Shown here in pieces: positions 39,501-49,629 of a DNA stretch of 64,000 nt. Position numbers and translations under genes: made by a program. Position 1 is the first letter of the stretch. Each line of letters begins with the position of its first letter. The DNA is from Omphiscola glabra. Lineage: Eukaryota; Mollusca; Gastropoda; Lymnaeidae. The notes under the pieces were generated by a model. That model made no database searches. It had not been told where the DNA came from and worked only from the letters and a program-made list of their open reading frames with translations. The stretch is taken from contig OZ024794.1 in the NCBI GenBank assembly GCA_964017045.1, positions 36,920,210-36,984,209 of the forward strand, in the 5' to 3' direction.

Positions 39501-42500
39501 TTTTTAAAAAAAATGTATAAGAAGTGCTTTAGGTGCGTATTTTGCGTGTTGATTTTCTGACATAGTGAAATAAATGTTTGGTGTAAAAGCGGGTGGCGTC
39601 ATTCAAATATTAATATAGTTCAGGGGCGTTAAAAAAATTGTGGTTGCGAGCCTTGAGATGGGGGAGCACTAATTGGGATTCTTATAAAGTGCGTTACTTG
39701 TATGCATGTTTTGTCAAATTCTCACCCCCTCGCCCCATTGTTCGATATTATATTTTGTATAAGGATTTATAGGAAACATATGGGTTGTTTCATTTAATCC
39801 AGAAATACTTGGTCTAAGACTTAGTTTTACAAATGGAAACGAACTATTGGCATTACTATTACGGGTAATATATTATTAGGCCTATATATTATTAGGTCCA
39901 AATCACATTTGGTGCTTAGGCCAGGACAGAGTGAAGGAAAAATTAAGAGACCGTTTTGGTTTTCGAGTTATTTTAAAATCAAACAGCCCGCAGGGTAGAC
40001 CACAGCCCGCAGGGTAGACCGCAGCCCCCTCCCGTATACACGTCTGCTAACGCTACTGGCTTATCAAAAAAAATTGTAATAGCGGCAATCCTTAAATGAC
40101 GTCACGAAAAATTGCCAATTTTTGACCCCCGTCCCCCATCTCACAAAATTTTAGACCCCCCCCCTCAAATATAACGTCACAAATCTCTGCGGCCCCCCCC
40201 CTCAAATATAACGTCACAAATCTCTGCGGCCCCCCCCCCCCCCAAAAAAAAAAAGGTCCCTTGTGTCCACTACTGTCCTTTACAAACCCCTTAAGAAATT
40301 CACCTCCCGTGGATATTAAGTCCCTGCACACGTGTCTGAAACATTTCACTAGAACAGTGGTTCTTAACCAGGGGTAAAAGTACCTCCCCAGCCCTGAGGT
40401 GTGGAAGAACAGACAATTGCATTCAGTGGCGTAGCTAGGGGTGTTTGGACCACACCAGGTGACACCATCTCAGGTGGTGAACCAAATTGAAAAATTGCGT
40501 GATTACAGAGCACACACTGCTCGGTCTAACCGAAATTCATAAAAGGATACCATATGACGAATACATTTTCCATCCATGTAACCAATCAAAATGCGTGTTT
40601 TATAAAAATTTCAAGGTTGATGGGTCAGCAATTAGGTTACCTTATTATTAGGTCAGAAACACCACGTGTTGGCCGTGTTTCAACGCTGAAGGAAGTGTTC
40701 GGTAACTTTTGTACGTGACAGGAAGCTATATTATCTAAATTCCCAGAAATAAAAGTATCCTTAAACAATGGGCGATTCTAAGAACAAGTAACAGTTCCTA
40801 AATACATTTAAACCCCGACCTTCAATTAATTTGTTTTTGTGCTTGAATTTGTTATACTGTGGACTAAGTTTACAAGAAGAATTTCATCGTGGAAAAAAAA
40901 AAAGGGGGGGGGGGGTGCCACCACGAGCTTACCGGACCGGGTGACACCAACCCTAGCTACACCACTGATTGTATTTGCTGCCATTGCTAGACGTTAAAAA
41001 ATAAATAAAGAAAATATTTTGGTGAATTTTGTTGGCGCATTGCGTGCATTGGTAATTCCCCCCCCCCCCCCCCCCCATTTTTTTTGTTTATAAAAAGTTA
41101 ATTGAACCAATACAACTACGATAACTAAATTATTTAATTTTAAATTTTATTACAATATAATTTATACGGTTGGGGAGGGATGTTTAAAACGGAGTGAGCC
41201 TGCAGCGCTGCAAAACTGGTTACGAATCCCTGCCCCAGAGCATTTACTAAGATACACCCCCACCCGCGGTCAACCATTTTTTTTCGTTCCATCCCACTTC
41301 CCGTGTCCACATTTAGCCATACATTCTCACGACTGTCATTGTAACTTCATCCCGAATCTCCTACTTGGCGTCCTGTAACTTGATCAGAGGCTCTTTTTCG
41401 GACCACGCATACCTGTACTGATTCTTTCAGCGATAGTTTCAAAATAAAATTATAATTGTTTAAAAAAATAATGTTAAAAATGTGCAATTCTTTACTACAG
41501 TATTCCGCTTTTCATATGACGTCCCATGGTTTGAGCCCCCACCCCCCTCGTCACAAAAATGTGACCCCCCCCCTTACCCCCCCCTTTTTTTCAGACGCGT
41601 GGCGTCATTTATGGATGGTCACGTAAAAAGTTTTTGCCAACTTAAAATTTTGAGAGATGTATCCGCGTCTTTTACCATGGCCGCCATCTTGGTTGCCCCG
41701 ACCCGCGAACTTTTACGTGTTCACGGGTCGGGAAAACCAAGATGGCGGCCGTGGAATAATAAAATAAAATTTTTGCTAAAATTACGAATAAAAAGTTTTT
41801 AAAACTGAAAAAATGATCTAAATCTATCCCTCACCATTAACCTGAACCCTAAATTCCTCCCTAACAGGGTTTTGACCCTCTCCCTAACAGGGTTTTGACC
41901 CTCTCCCTAACAGGGTTTTGACCCTCTCCCTAACAGGGTTTTGACCATCTCCCTAACAGGGTTTTGACCCTCTCCCCAACAGGGTTTTGACCCTCTCCCC
42001 AACAGGGTTTTGACCCTCTCCCCAACAGGGTTTTGACCCTCTCCCCAACAGGGTTTTGACCCTCTCCCCAACAGGGTTTTGACCCTCTCCCCAACTGTTT
42101 TGACCCTCTCCCCAACAGGGTTTTGACCCTCTCCCCAACAGGGTTTTGACCCTCTCCCTAACAGGGTTTTGACCCTCTCCCTAACAGGGTTTTGACCCTC
42201 TCCCTAACAGGGTTTTGACCCTATCGGAACCAGCGTTTTGACACTCTCCTTAGCCTAACGTGGCGCTGGGTTTTGACCCTGAAAAGTAGGACAATTAAAA
42301 AAAAACAAAGAAAAGTGGCCAAAATTAATTATAAAATAAAGAAGTAATGAAAACCCAACTTACAATTTCATGGAATACACTTTTACACACTTTATTTCAG
42401 GTTCCAACGAAAAGAATATCCAAAAATTAATGAAACACGAATAAAACACGAATAAAACACGTGTGGTCATCTTCTAAAATAATCTTATGAAATGGCAGAC

Positions 42501-43857
42501 GACATAAAATACTAAATCAGCCAACCAATCAAATTTTATCATATTTAATCAACCAATAAAAATTTAATTAAAAAACATGCCATCGTAATTTAAGGAAAAT
42601 GTAACTCTAATAAAATAAATAAGGGGCGTGAATCCACGCAAATGACGTCACGGATACACAATTCAAAATCAGCCAAAACGGTGGCCATCAGTTAAGAGCT
42701 TTTCAAAGCATGCTTAGACTATCTACCAAAATAGATATTTCGAATAAGGGAGGATTTCATCCTAATAAACGATAAACCGACAGTGTTACGTTGCACATAA
42801 AGCCACGCAATAAATACTTTGGTTCAGAACATTTTACCCGGATGTCCCCGCCACTAATGGGTTTTAAAAAATTAAAAACATCACAAAATGTTAGGACCAC
42901 ATTCCAAAACGTTGGGACCACTTAACCCTAATTTTAACAGTCATGAAAGAACATCGTTCAGCTATTCTTTCGTTCACCAATGTTGCTCATTACGTATGAA
43001 AGAATTATCTCCAAATGCAGGTTTTAAGATCAACTAAATATTCAAATCCTCCAGCGACTTAAAGAATAGATCGCACATTTCTTATACATTGTTTTTGCTG
43101 CAGGAAAAAAATTCTCCAGAAACGGAATATGCTTATATTTTACTATAAAACAAGTCGTTTTCCCCACATGTATTTAAGCATGTACACAAATGCCACACTA
43201 GTACTACTAATAAATGAACTTCCAACGAACTAGTGAGACTAGATATTCAGAAACTTTGATAGCTATATCCAGAATTCTTATAAAAATATAATTTCCTAAG
43301 TTTATCGCATCACTCAGTGGTGTAGACGTAGAAAGAAAAAAAAAAAAGGGGGGGGGGGTTCGTCCTGGTCGACACATTTTTCGTATGAGGGGCGACATTT
43401 TTGGCCAATTAGAGTTTTTCTCGTCGGAAAAAAGGGGTGGGGGGGGGGGCTAAATGTATTTTACGTTAATGTTTGTAATTCCATGGGTTAAACTTCGCAA
43501 GCATTTTGAAACGACAGATATTTTTTTGTTATTAATGTAAAACTTGACCTACGAAAATGGTTACTTGTTCTACATCTATTTCGCTTTGCCTTCTGGTGTA
43601 CCATGGTATACATGGCTAGCATTAGCATGTAATGGCTTTCAACAATTCAACCTTTTAAATTGAAAATACGAAATATAATACCCATTTCTCAAATACACCC
43701 CCCCCCCAAATATTATAGCACTTACCCCTCCACCGCTTATGCCGCCAATACCATCGAATGCTCGTCCCAATTCAGTTCTGTCAAAGGTGATGTCCTGTTG
43801 TCCAGTAGCAGACCAGATGCATATTCCAAGGCAGAAGGTGATCAAGAGTTGTGTCAT
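30343..43857 (-). CDS. GALC: Galactocerebrosidase (galactosylceramidase, GH59), 18 coding exons
   Basis: Lysosomal hydrolase that removes galactose from galactosylceramide and related sphingolipids. Coding exons in transcript order: 43857-43726, 39104-39036, 38803-38740, 38625-38537, 38309-38145, 37926-37888, 35195-35068, 34758-34641, 33985-33948, 33825-33701, 33124-32985, 32576-32487, 32020-31925, 31800-31659, 31501-31330, 31061-30895, 30765-30692, 30573-30343. Every junction has AG/GT, all phases agree, and the sum is 2079 nt (692 residues plus TAA), close to the vertebrate length. Residues 1-20 look like a signal peptide ([20 protein letters not shown]). [11 protein letters not shown] opens the catalytic barrel. 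The GH59 acid/base Glu is in GIWNER (E177) and the nucleophile Glu is in [10 protein letters not shown] (E252). The C-terminal part carries the lectin-like domain. The start was chosen for the signal peptide; an in-frame ATG 18 codons upstream (43911) is possible. No break is seen, so the gene looks functional. Confidence 0.95.
32090..32314. mobile_element. Foldback MITE in GALC intron 12
   Basis: Long imperfect inverted repeats (about 85-100 bp each side) converge on an AT/TATA-rich centre at 32174-32225. Left end TTCAAATCTGGAG, right end CTCCAGATATGAA, inner anchors TTTTAATTTGAACAC and GTGTTCAAATTAAAA. TA dinucleotides flank both ends (32088-32089, 32315-32316), as expected for Tc1/mariner-type MITEs. 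No coding sequence. Confidence 0.75.
34086..34655 (-). repeat. 28-bp minisatellite derived from the GALC exon 8 splice-donor boundary
   Basis: Minus-strand unit GATGCTGGGCTAGAGTAAGG + ATAATTA, about 20 imperfect copies, more divergent toward 34086. The rightmost copy is the real exon end and donor (34641|34640). The same GCTAGA|GTAAGG string recurs at 34561|34560 and 34455|34454, and GCTAGA|GTAAAG at 34588|34587; a GAGCTAGA|GTAAAG version lies at 34482|34481. Confidence 0.93.
34641..34758 (-). CDS. GALC: GALC exon 8: catalytic nucleophile; 3' end is the seed of a minisatellite
   Basis: The exon encodes residues from CHYPGTG through [14 protein letters not shown] to GAGCWAR. The Glu in AAED aligns with the GH59 nucleophile. 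It ends GCTAGA followed by donor GTAAGG and joins in phase to [12 protein letters not shown] of exon 9. The last 14 exonic bases and the donor are repeated many times in the adjoining intron (34086-34655). Reading through the true donor reaches a TAA at 34611-34613. Confidence 0.92.
35283..37752. mobile_element. hAT-like non-autonomous element in GALC intron 6, carrying the 32-bp satellite
   Basis: Left end CAGTGGTCTCCAAACTGGGG; right end, reversed, CATGGGTCGGCCAACT: both fit hAT ends of the CAGGGGTCGGCCAAC type. Flanks GTCTAACA (35275-35282) and ATCTAAAA (37753-37760) match at six of eight bases, a decayed 8-bp duplication. Inside, the module ATGGACCT...GTCTGC-like with GTGTCACCC at 35527-35640 parallels the element at 44414-45490, supporting one family. 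It codes for no protein. Confidence 0.6.
36147..37667 (-). repeat. 32-bp satellite in GALC intron 6, about 48 units
   Basis: Plus-strand unit ACCTACTAAAATGTTCTCCT + GTAGCCTACTAG, the reverse complement of the array at 29406-29785. Variants include CTCTCC, TTATCC, a GCCCTAC insertion and 28-bp short units. No spacers or protein content. Confidence 0.96.
37888..37926 (-). CDS. GALC: GALC exon 6: catalytic acid/base residue
   Basis: A 39-nt microexon encoding [13 protein letters not shown], with clean acceptor (TCAG) and donor (GTGAGC) and phase 0 at both ends. The Glu in WNE is the known GH59 proton donor. It is followed by a 2.7-kb intron that holds the hAT-like element and the 32-bp satellite. 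Confidence 0.9.
39345..39418 (+). repeat. Dispersed repeat in GALC intron 1 (matches 48713-48780 inverted)
   Basis: The stretch with CTGAAACTTGGCACATAGAC and TCGTTGCCGATGAC up to ATTCTATCAAATGTT recurs almost unchanged, reverse-complemented, at 48713-48780. No coding sense found. Confidence 0.8.
40355..41232. mobile_element. hAT-like element in GALC intron 1
   Basis: Left end CAGTGGTTCTTAACCAGG; right end, reversed, CAGGGATTCGTAACCAG. Flanks CACTAGAA and CCCCAGAG match at five of eight bases. A second element (40424-40967) sits inside it. The CAGTGGTTCTTAACC end is typical of Charlie-like hAT elements. Confidence 0.55.
40424..40967. mobile_element. Nested hAT-like MITE with CAGTGGCGTAGCTAGGG ends
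   Basis: Left CAGTGGCGTAGCTAGGG and right CCCTAGCTACACCACTG are inverted repeats with one mismatch. Flanks ATTGCATT (40416-40423) and ATTGTATT (40968-40975) form an 8-bp duplication with one mismatch. 544 bp, non-coding, inserted within the 40355-41232 element and therefore younger. Confidence 0.8.
41671..41757. repeat. 36-bp-arm hairpin in GALC intron 1
   Basis: Arms starting CCATGGCCGCCATCTTGGTT and ending (other side) AACCAAGATGGCGGCCGTGG pair with only a few mismatches around the loop TTTTACGT. It sits in the leader of a repeat whose second copy, at 20660-20720, lacks this segment. Confidence 0.85.
41775..42236. repeat. 24-bp minisatellite, about 15 units, with shared leader
   Basis: Unit CCCTAACAGGGTTTTGACCC + TCTC, with CCCCAACAGG variants in the middle block (41975-42145). 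The leader ATGATCTAAATCTATCCCTC is the same as at 20705, where the array has only three units. Minus-strand frames through it ([13 protein letters not shown]...) are by-products of a unit length divisible by three. Confidence 0.93.
42240..43725. other. Remainder of GALC intron 1
   Basis: AT-rich, with a TGAATCCACGCAAATGACGTCA segment at about 42630 (also at 24058), a CAGTGGTGTAGACGTAG element end at 43316, and G runs at 43348 and 43437. No exon-like sequence. Confidence 0.4.
43726..43857 (-). CDS. GALC: GALC exon 1: signal peptide and start of catalytic domain
   Basis: 44 codons from ATG (43857-43855) to a GGG codon followed by the donor GTAAGT. A hydrophobic leader is followed by [18 protein letters not shown], matching the mature N-terminus of GALC proteins. 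Intron 1 is 4.6 kb, the largest of the gene, and is packed with repeats. Confidence 0.9.
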
Positions 43858-44024
43858 TTCCCCCTTGTATCCTACAGATGGAGTTGCGTACACCAACGAA
43901 ACAAAATACACACAAAAATAAGTTTGTGAAGAGAAACCTTGACGTTAAACCTAATCCCCCTTTGAGTTTTTAATGAGAAGCTCTAACAATGAAGAAAAGA
44001 AAACCGAAGATTTAGGTATCACGC

Positions 44025-44146
44025 ATTGGCCGTAGTTATCTGGTTTTTATAGGTGTCGTGAAGGTGTGCGAACCAATCACGAGGAGTTCACAACAATGAC
44101 CTGTTTACCTGGTGGTCAGCTGACGGTGATAAAACTCCCGCACGTG
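44025..44146 (-). promoter_or_regulatory. Candidate GALC core promoter with TATA-like, CCAAT and E-box motifs
   Basis: Read on the minus strand upstream of the GALC ATG: TATAAAAA at 44051-44044, about 190 bp before the ATG; CCAAT-type boxes at 44073-44077 (reverse orientation) and 44025-44029; a perfect palindrome GTCAGCTGAC at 44115-44124; and an E-box CACGTG at 44141-44146. The spacing suits a TATA promoter with a 5' UTR of about 150 nt. Seen: the motifs. Inferred: their function. The E-boxes resemble, but do not equal, the lysosomal CLEAR motif GTCACGTGAC. Confidence 0.35.
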
Positions 44147-44413
44147 AGTAAACAAAAGTTGGCCACTTTTCAAGATCAACGCACGATTTTTAAGCTGTGT
44201 CAAACCCCCGCCAGCCTTTCTTTCCAATTGTGTCGATGTGGTGGAATGGTAGGGAAAAAAATTGTGGGGGTGGGGTGGAATGGTAGGAAACAAATTGTGT
44301 TGGGGGGAGGGGGGGGTGGGGGGAAGGTGACAGGTTGACTGGGTTAAACGGTCATGGCTGCCATAGAAGCGATGTTTAATACAATGACTTCTCGCTTGCC
44401 TGATAGTCTACTT

Positions 44414-45490
44414 CAGGGGTCGGTCAACGTGGGTAAATACCCAAATGGTGTAAAAGGGAAAAATTTGGGGTAATAAAAATGAATAAAATTATATTTAAAG
44501 CGCTTTACTTTTTACGAAATAAGTTTCTTCCGATAACGTTTCATCAGGCCAGTCTAATAGAGATACGCAGCCAGCAGGTTGTGGTTACAGGTGCTTCGGT
44601 AGCTAGCGTAACGCACGTCTTGTTTTGTATTCGTCATTTTGGCCTAGTCGCATTGTTATTTCATTATGATCAGTGGCATCGCTGGGCTTGTAACAAAAAG
44701 TAGTTAACTCAGGATTTCACCCGTCCAGACTTTCCCCATGGACCTCCTCAAAGTCTGCATGCTCTAGCAGTGCCCTAGTCTGGTCACACTCTTTCCTGGT
44801 GGAAACCTATTTTTATGGCACCCTGCCGTGTCGGCAGCCTGCCGTGTCGGCACCACTGCTGTTTCGGTTATATATCTGTATATATGTTTGTCGAATTAAT
44901 AAATTTCTTTCAAATTTAATATTTTCCAACTGGAGTCACCCCATCTCCCCTCCCCGTGTGAGGGTGTCACATGGTACAGTCCGCACTCCTCGCCCACCCC
45001 TATTGCCGCTATTGCATAGGACTAATTTCACATGAGGAGGTCGTTAATAATTCTTTTATCCAACAAACTATCTATAGGATCAAGGATTTGTCTTTCCAAG
45101 GAACATATCCCACCCTCACCCCTCCCAACCAATTCAAACAATCAATGTTTGAACCCCGGAGACAGTCTCCAGACAGCTCTCCCAAATTCAATGTTATTTT
45201 ATCAAACATAAACTATACTTTCTCGAGCATTTAAGCTGTGAGCCCCCCCCCCCCCCTTTCCCCTTGAAATGCTTTTGTCCCAAAATAAGGATTTTATTAA
45301 TTTACATTATCGCATTTATTTTATACATTATATTTATAAGTGTATTAGTATTATGCTAATAAAAATTCAATCAAACAGTTTGAATGTAGGCCTATATATC
45401 TACGATTTCTTCCCCTCCAACCGGGGGTAACGTCGAGTTAAAAACAAATATATTTTGGGTCATTCTGCTCAAAAAGTTCGACGACCCCTG
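44414..45490. mobile_element. hAT-like non-autonomous transposon with intact 8-bp target duplication
   Basis: Left CAGGGGTCGGTCAACGTGGG and right end, reversed, CAGGGGTCGTCGAACTTTTT. GTCTACTT is present on both sides exactly (44406-44413 and 45491-45498). 1077 bp, with no transposase domain; a TGGTCACAC and ATGGACCT module resembles the intron 6 element. It begins about 560 bp upstream of the GALC start codon. Confidence 0.88.
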
Positions 45491-45734
45491 GTCTACTTGA
45501 GGGATTCTCCGCACAACACATTTTGAAGTTTTACTGAATTTAATTGAGTCTTGGAATGTATCCATACCTTGTATTGTCTGTATATTATAACATGTATTAT
45601 TGTTGGGGGGGGGGGAACATACAGAGGTCGGCTTACGATCATGGAAAAGTTTCTCAATTTTGTTGGGCTTGATCAGAGCCTCAAGTAGTAGGGAGTGAGT
45701 GGCAAATACCCTTAGCACCGCGATGTGCAATACT

Positions 45735-45895
45735 CAATGGGGTATCTAGTGCCCCCCCCCCCAGGGCGGACCAAATTTTTGCCACCACCTTTAGCGAAAA
45801 ACTCAGCAGTTTGGCCGAAAATCCCAAGCGCTATGTAAATAAAAAGGTGACGATCGGGGCGGACCTTACTCTCCACAACCCTACATACGCCACTG
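45735..45895. repeat. Short element with GTGGCGTA-type ends
   Basis: CAATGGGGTATCTAGTGCC on the left and CCCTACATACGCCACTG on the right are inverted, imperfect copies. Inside are GGGCGGACCAAATTTTTGCC and a second GGGGCGGACC. No target duplication visible. Confidence 0.5.
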
Positions 45896-45899
45896 CTCC

Positions 45900-47275
45900 C
45901 GAAGCGAGTGATTTTAATGAGGGCGAGGGGGTGAGGGAGGATGCACATAACACAAGATTGATAACAAGTATCCACTTTGAACGTGCTGTGAGATCAAGGA
46001 GCCCAAACAAAGAATCATTTTGAAAAATAATGCCATGAGAAATGACTAATCATCACAATTCATTGACTAGATAGTTGTCTTAGAAAAATGTACTTTACAT
46101 TTGATTAATTATGTCAGCCAATTGTATCCGCTTTGATTCTTTTGTTATGTCTCACACATACGTTTGAGTCGAGAGACTTTTTGAGAACCGTCGACCTTGG
46201 CGTTGTTTAAAAAGGGGAGTGAATTGTAGCTTCGAGCGAATGTCACGTGAATTGAAAATAGCCGAGTAATTGTTGTAGTAAGTACTAGCATTCCGTCATT
46301 GTGAATACAGTGGTAGGAAGTAGGTCACAGAAGGAACAGTTTCATTTCCTCGTGAGACCCCAAAGTTAAGGGATATTTCAAGCTCAGCGCCTTTGTAATT
46401 TGTTGTTACAGGAGAAGAATGATGTCACATGGTAGTGTGCGTGTGAACGCTAATATTAACATCTCACGAGACAATTTACATCACAGACGATTCTCAAGCT
46501 ATGTTGGCTGTTGAAAAATGATGAACATTGCACGCAATTAGGGTCGAAGTCGTTGAGCTGGGTCTTATTCGTATTTGGATAATTTATACATTTAATAAAT
46601 ACCAATATATTGATTTGTATTGATATAATAAATAACAATGATAGGCGCACACACACACAATAATCTGATAAACCCAACTGGTCAACAAAGATGTAGTGAA
46701 TAAAGTAATAAAGAAATCAGTGGATATTTGAATTACTAAGATCACGAAGGCAATCATTAAATGTGAAGGCAATCATTATTTTTTATTTTGCTTTTAATTC
46801 TTAAAATTGGTTGATTGAAGGCGGGATGGCTATGCTGTAAGAACACTTGTCGTTCCATATTAGAAGGCTGGAGTTCAATTCCCCAAAAGTAATTCAGACT
46901 TATTTTTCTCCTAACCCCCCCCCCCCCCCCCGCTTTTTTTTCCAATAAACATTTTGCGTTATTGTATTCTTTTCTTACCTGTATTAGTTTTGTTACCTAG
47001 AGAAATTCAAAAGGTAAGCAAGGGGAGATTTTACCCCCCCCCAACTCAGATTGGAAGCAACTGCTTCACGCCCCCCCCCCCAACTGTGTAGACGCCCTTG
47101 AGTTGTGCTTCGCCCACTCCTTCGACCTAAATTTGAAAAGCAAAGGCAGAGGTTCCCAAACGTTTTCGAGTTCCGATACCCCACTTGCATCAAGGTTTGA
47201 CAATGGCGCCAGTAATATTTTCCCCTTTACTATTTAACAAAAACAAATTTATTTTAAACTACAAACGATAAGAAA
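45900..47275. other. Intergenic with a tRNA-like SINE relic
   Basis: 46820-46890 has a TGGCTATGCTG A-box-like and a GAGTTCAATTCCCC B-box-like sequence, as in tRNA-derived SINEs, followed by a C tract. 47144-47165 (AGAGGTTCCCAAACG) looks like a hAT end. No gene recognised. Confidence 0.4.
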
Positions 47276-47278
47276 TAC

Positions 47279-47636
47279 TTGAAAAGTTCCTCTGACTTAA
47301 ATAACATGATGATGATATTCAGTTGAAAAGTTCCTCTGACTTAAATAACATGATGATGATATTCAGTTGAAAAGTTCCTCTGACTAAAATAACATGATGA
47401 TGATATTCAGTTGAAAAGTTCCTCTGACTTAAATAACATGATGATGATATTCAGTTGAAAAGTTCCTCTGACTAAAATAACATGATGATGATATTCAGTT
47501 GAAACGTTCCTCTGACTTAAATAACATGATGATGATATTCAGTTGAAAAGTTCCTCTGACTTAAATAACATGATGATGATATTCAGTTGAAAAGTTCCTC
47601 TGACTTAAATAACATGATGATGATATTCAGTTGAAA
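47279..47636. repeat. 44-bp minisatellite, eight units
   Basis: Unit TTGAAAAGTTCCTCTGACTT + AAATAACATGATGATGATATTCAG. Copies are nearly identical; the main difference is ACTTAAA versus ACTAAAA, implying recent expansion. Confidence 0.95.
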
Positions 47637-47639
47637 ACT

Positions 47640-48712
47640 GACAACTATCATTCAACACTAACACCGCTAGAAACCAACTACCACAAGGTCAAGGTAGCAG
47701 GTAATTTCGATGAACTGCTTAACAATAGAAGTTCTGAATAGATGAACTCAATTATTATAGAGTGCCATACACTAACCCCTTGTATCAGTTAGTACTGAGT
47801 TACTGGTTCGCACCAAGTTTCATATAGCTTATACAGACATTACTTATCAACTTTCCGCAATGCGCCGTGGAGCAGGTTCTGGCCTCTGACTCTGGCCAGC
47901 TTTGGTCAATTTATCGTCTTTAATTTCCTTTATAATTTGGTAAGCTTACCAGTCCATCAATAATACACTTCTCTTAATCTTATTATAGATTTATTTGATT
48001 TATTGATTTTTTTTCTAGGTACCAATCCTCACTAGCTAATGCAATCGAAAGTTATATATGTAAGGACACCGGTTACAAGTGTTTGAGACTCCATGCCATG
48101 GAAAAGCCATGTTTGCCTGAGGTCCTCTCCTATCAGGGTCAAGATATCTACGAGTTAAGATGCAACATTACATGATCTGAAGGCCAAAATTCCGTGTGGG
48201 GTTGGGGGGGGGGGGGGCTGGACTTGATACAGATTAAGATTAAGGCCATGGGTAACATTGTACAACACGACCATGGACATGATGAAAGAAAGAAATAATC
48301 GCACAGACTTTCATTCAAATTTATAGCTTGTATGACGCAATGCAGGTTACGTAATGATCAGAAATTGGTATTGGTTTGTCAATGTATTAAGGTCCTTGAT
48401 GTGTTTTGTGTCAGACGTGGAATGCTCGCGTCAGGTGATATTAGCCTTATGGGGCCCATACAGAATGGCGTCAAGCGTCTTTTTTTTTTGGGTGGGGGGT
48501 GGGGTGGGTGGGGGGCGTCACTTATGGAGTGCTCCTTTTATACATTAGTTGTTGTTTTCATTCGGTACCCAAATGTTTCAGTACACATGATTATAAGGTT
48601 TGTTATTAAAAGGCAACCAGTTTTTCAATAAAGTTGTACACACCGTTCACCTGTCACCCCAATACTGCAAGAGTTGCTTATACATTAAAACAACAACTCT
48701 TTATTTAAAAAA
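47640..48712. other. Intergenic, no gene recognised
   Basis: Contains G-rich simple tracts at 48200-48220 and 48482-48520. The short frames spanning the latter show no domain. Confidence 0.35.
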
Positions 48713-48780
48713 AACATTTGATAGAATGTATCGTCATCGGCAACGAGTCTATGTGCCAAGTTTCAGTTCGATAGGATGAC
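48713..48780 (-). repeat. Dispersed repeat (inverted match to 39345-39418)
   Basis: Reverse complement of the GALC intron 1 copy, including GTCTATGTGCCAAGTTTCAG. Differences are a handful of substitutions over about 65 bp. Confidence 0.8.
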
Positions 48781-48983
48781 GGACAGGGCCGTCTTTACAG
48801 CTGAAGAGGAGGCCCTTGGCTCCTAACCCTTTATATATTCAGGGCCGTGCGAAGGGGGGCAAAAGGGCCAATCACCCCTGGCGCCAATAGCAGGGGTTGG
48901 CAAAATCGTCTTAAGATAGGTACTTAGTAGTGAATTAAACGATAAAATCCCAATCTACGTCACAAAGACAGAGGCGGCAAAAT

Positions 48984-49160
48984 CGTCTTACTAGTGCGCC
49001 CCGGGCACTGCTTAACCTAGGAACGGCTGTCGATAGCGTACTATTCAAGTAATGTTATGAAAAGTATTATGGTCTACTAGTGCGCCCCGGGCATTGCTTC
49101 ACCTGGGAACGGCTGTCTATAGCCTACTATTCAAGTAATGTTATGAAAAGTATTATGGCG
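48984..49160. repeat. Tandem duplication of about 86 bp
   Basis: Two copies, each containing CTAGTGCGCCCCGGGCA, GGAACGGCTGTC and AAGTAATGTTATGAAAAGTA, lie head to tail and differ at few positions. They are part of a GC-rich dispersed repeat region (48785-49310). Confidence 0.9.
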
Positions 49161-49629
49161 TAAGTTGGCCTATTCGTTTCGACAAGTTACTTTCAGGTAA
49201 TTTTTTCCCCGGGGGATTGGCGGTAGTATTTCAGGCTTTCGGGGGGGGGGGGGGGGCGCAGGGCATCTATCAGCACCGAAATTAGAAAGTTTGATGCCCA
49301 GGGCCAGCTCTGACTTCGTCGCCACCAACATATATAACCATAAATTTTATACTGGTAATGGAGCCCACTGAGGGTATGCTTTTAGACCCATCTTAATTTG
49401 TCCCTAGAATCTTTATAGTCCAACAACGTATACCAAACTAAAGGAAAATCATAATTTTGTCCGTTCCGAAAAAACCCATGGTATTTACTTTCATCCAGCG
49501 CTTTTTTTTAGATAAAATGTGTCGGTACTGTCACTTTGATTGGGGAGGGATAAGAGATCGAGGGCGTCGAAAGGAACTAGGGGTAAAACTTTGGATAAAT
49601 TCAAAATGATGGGATGCATTTATTAATTT

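Noticed and set aside
41930..42138. Minus-strand open frames with repeated [13 protein letters not shown]
   Set aside because: The 24-bp repeat is a multiple of three, so frames are open by construction; no start context, domain or splice signal.
43660..43929. Plus-strand frames opposite GALC exon 1
   Set aside because: Antisense shadows of a well-supported coding exon.
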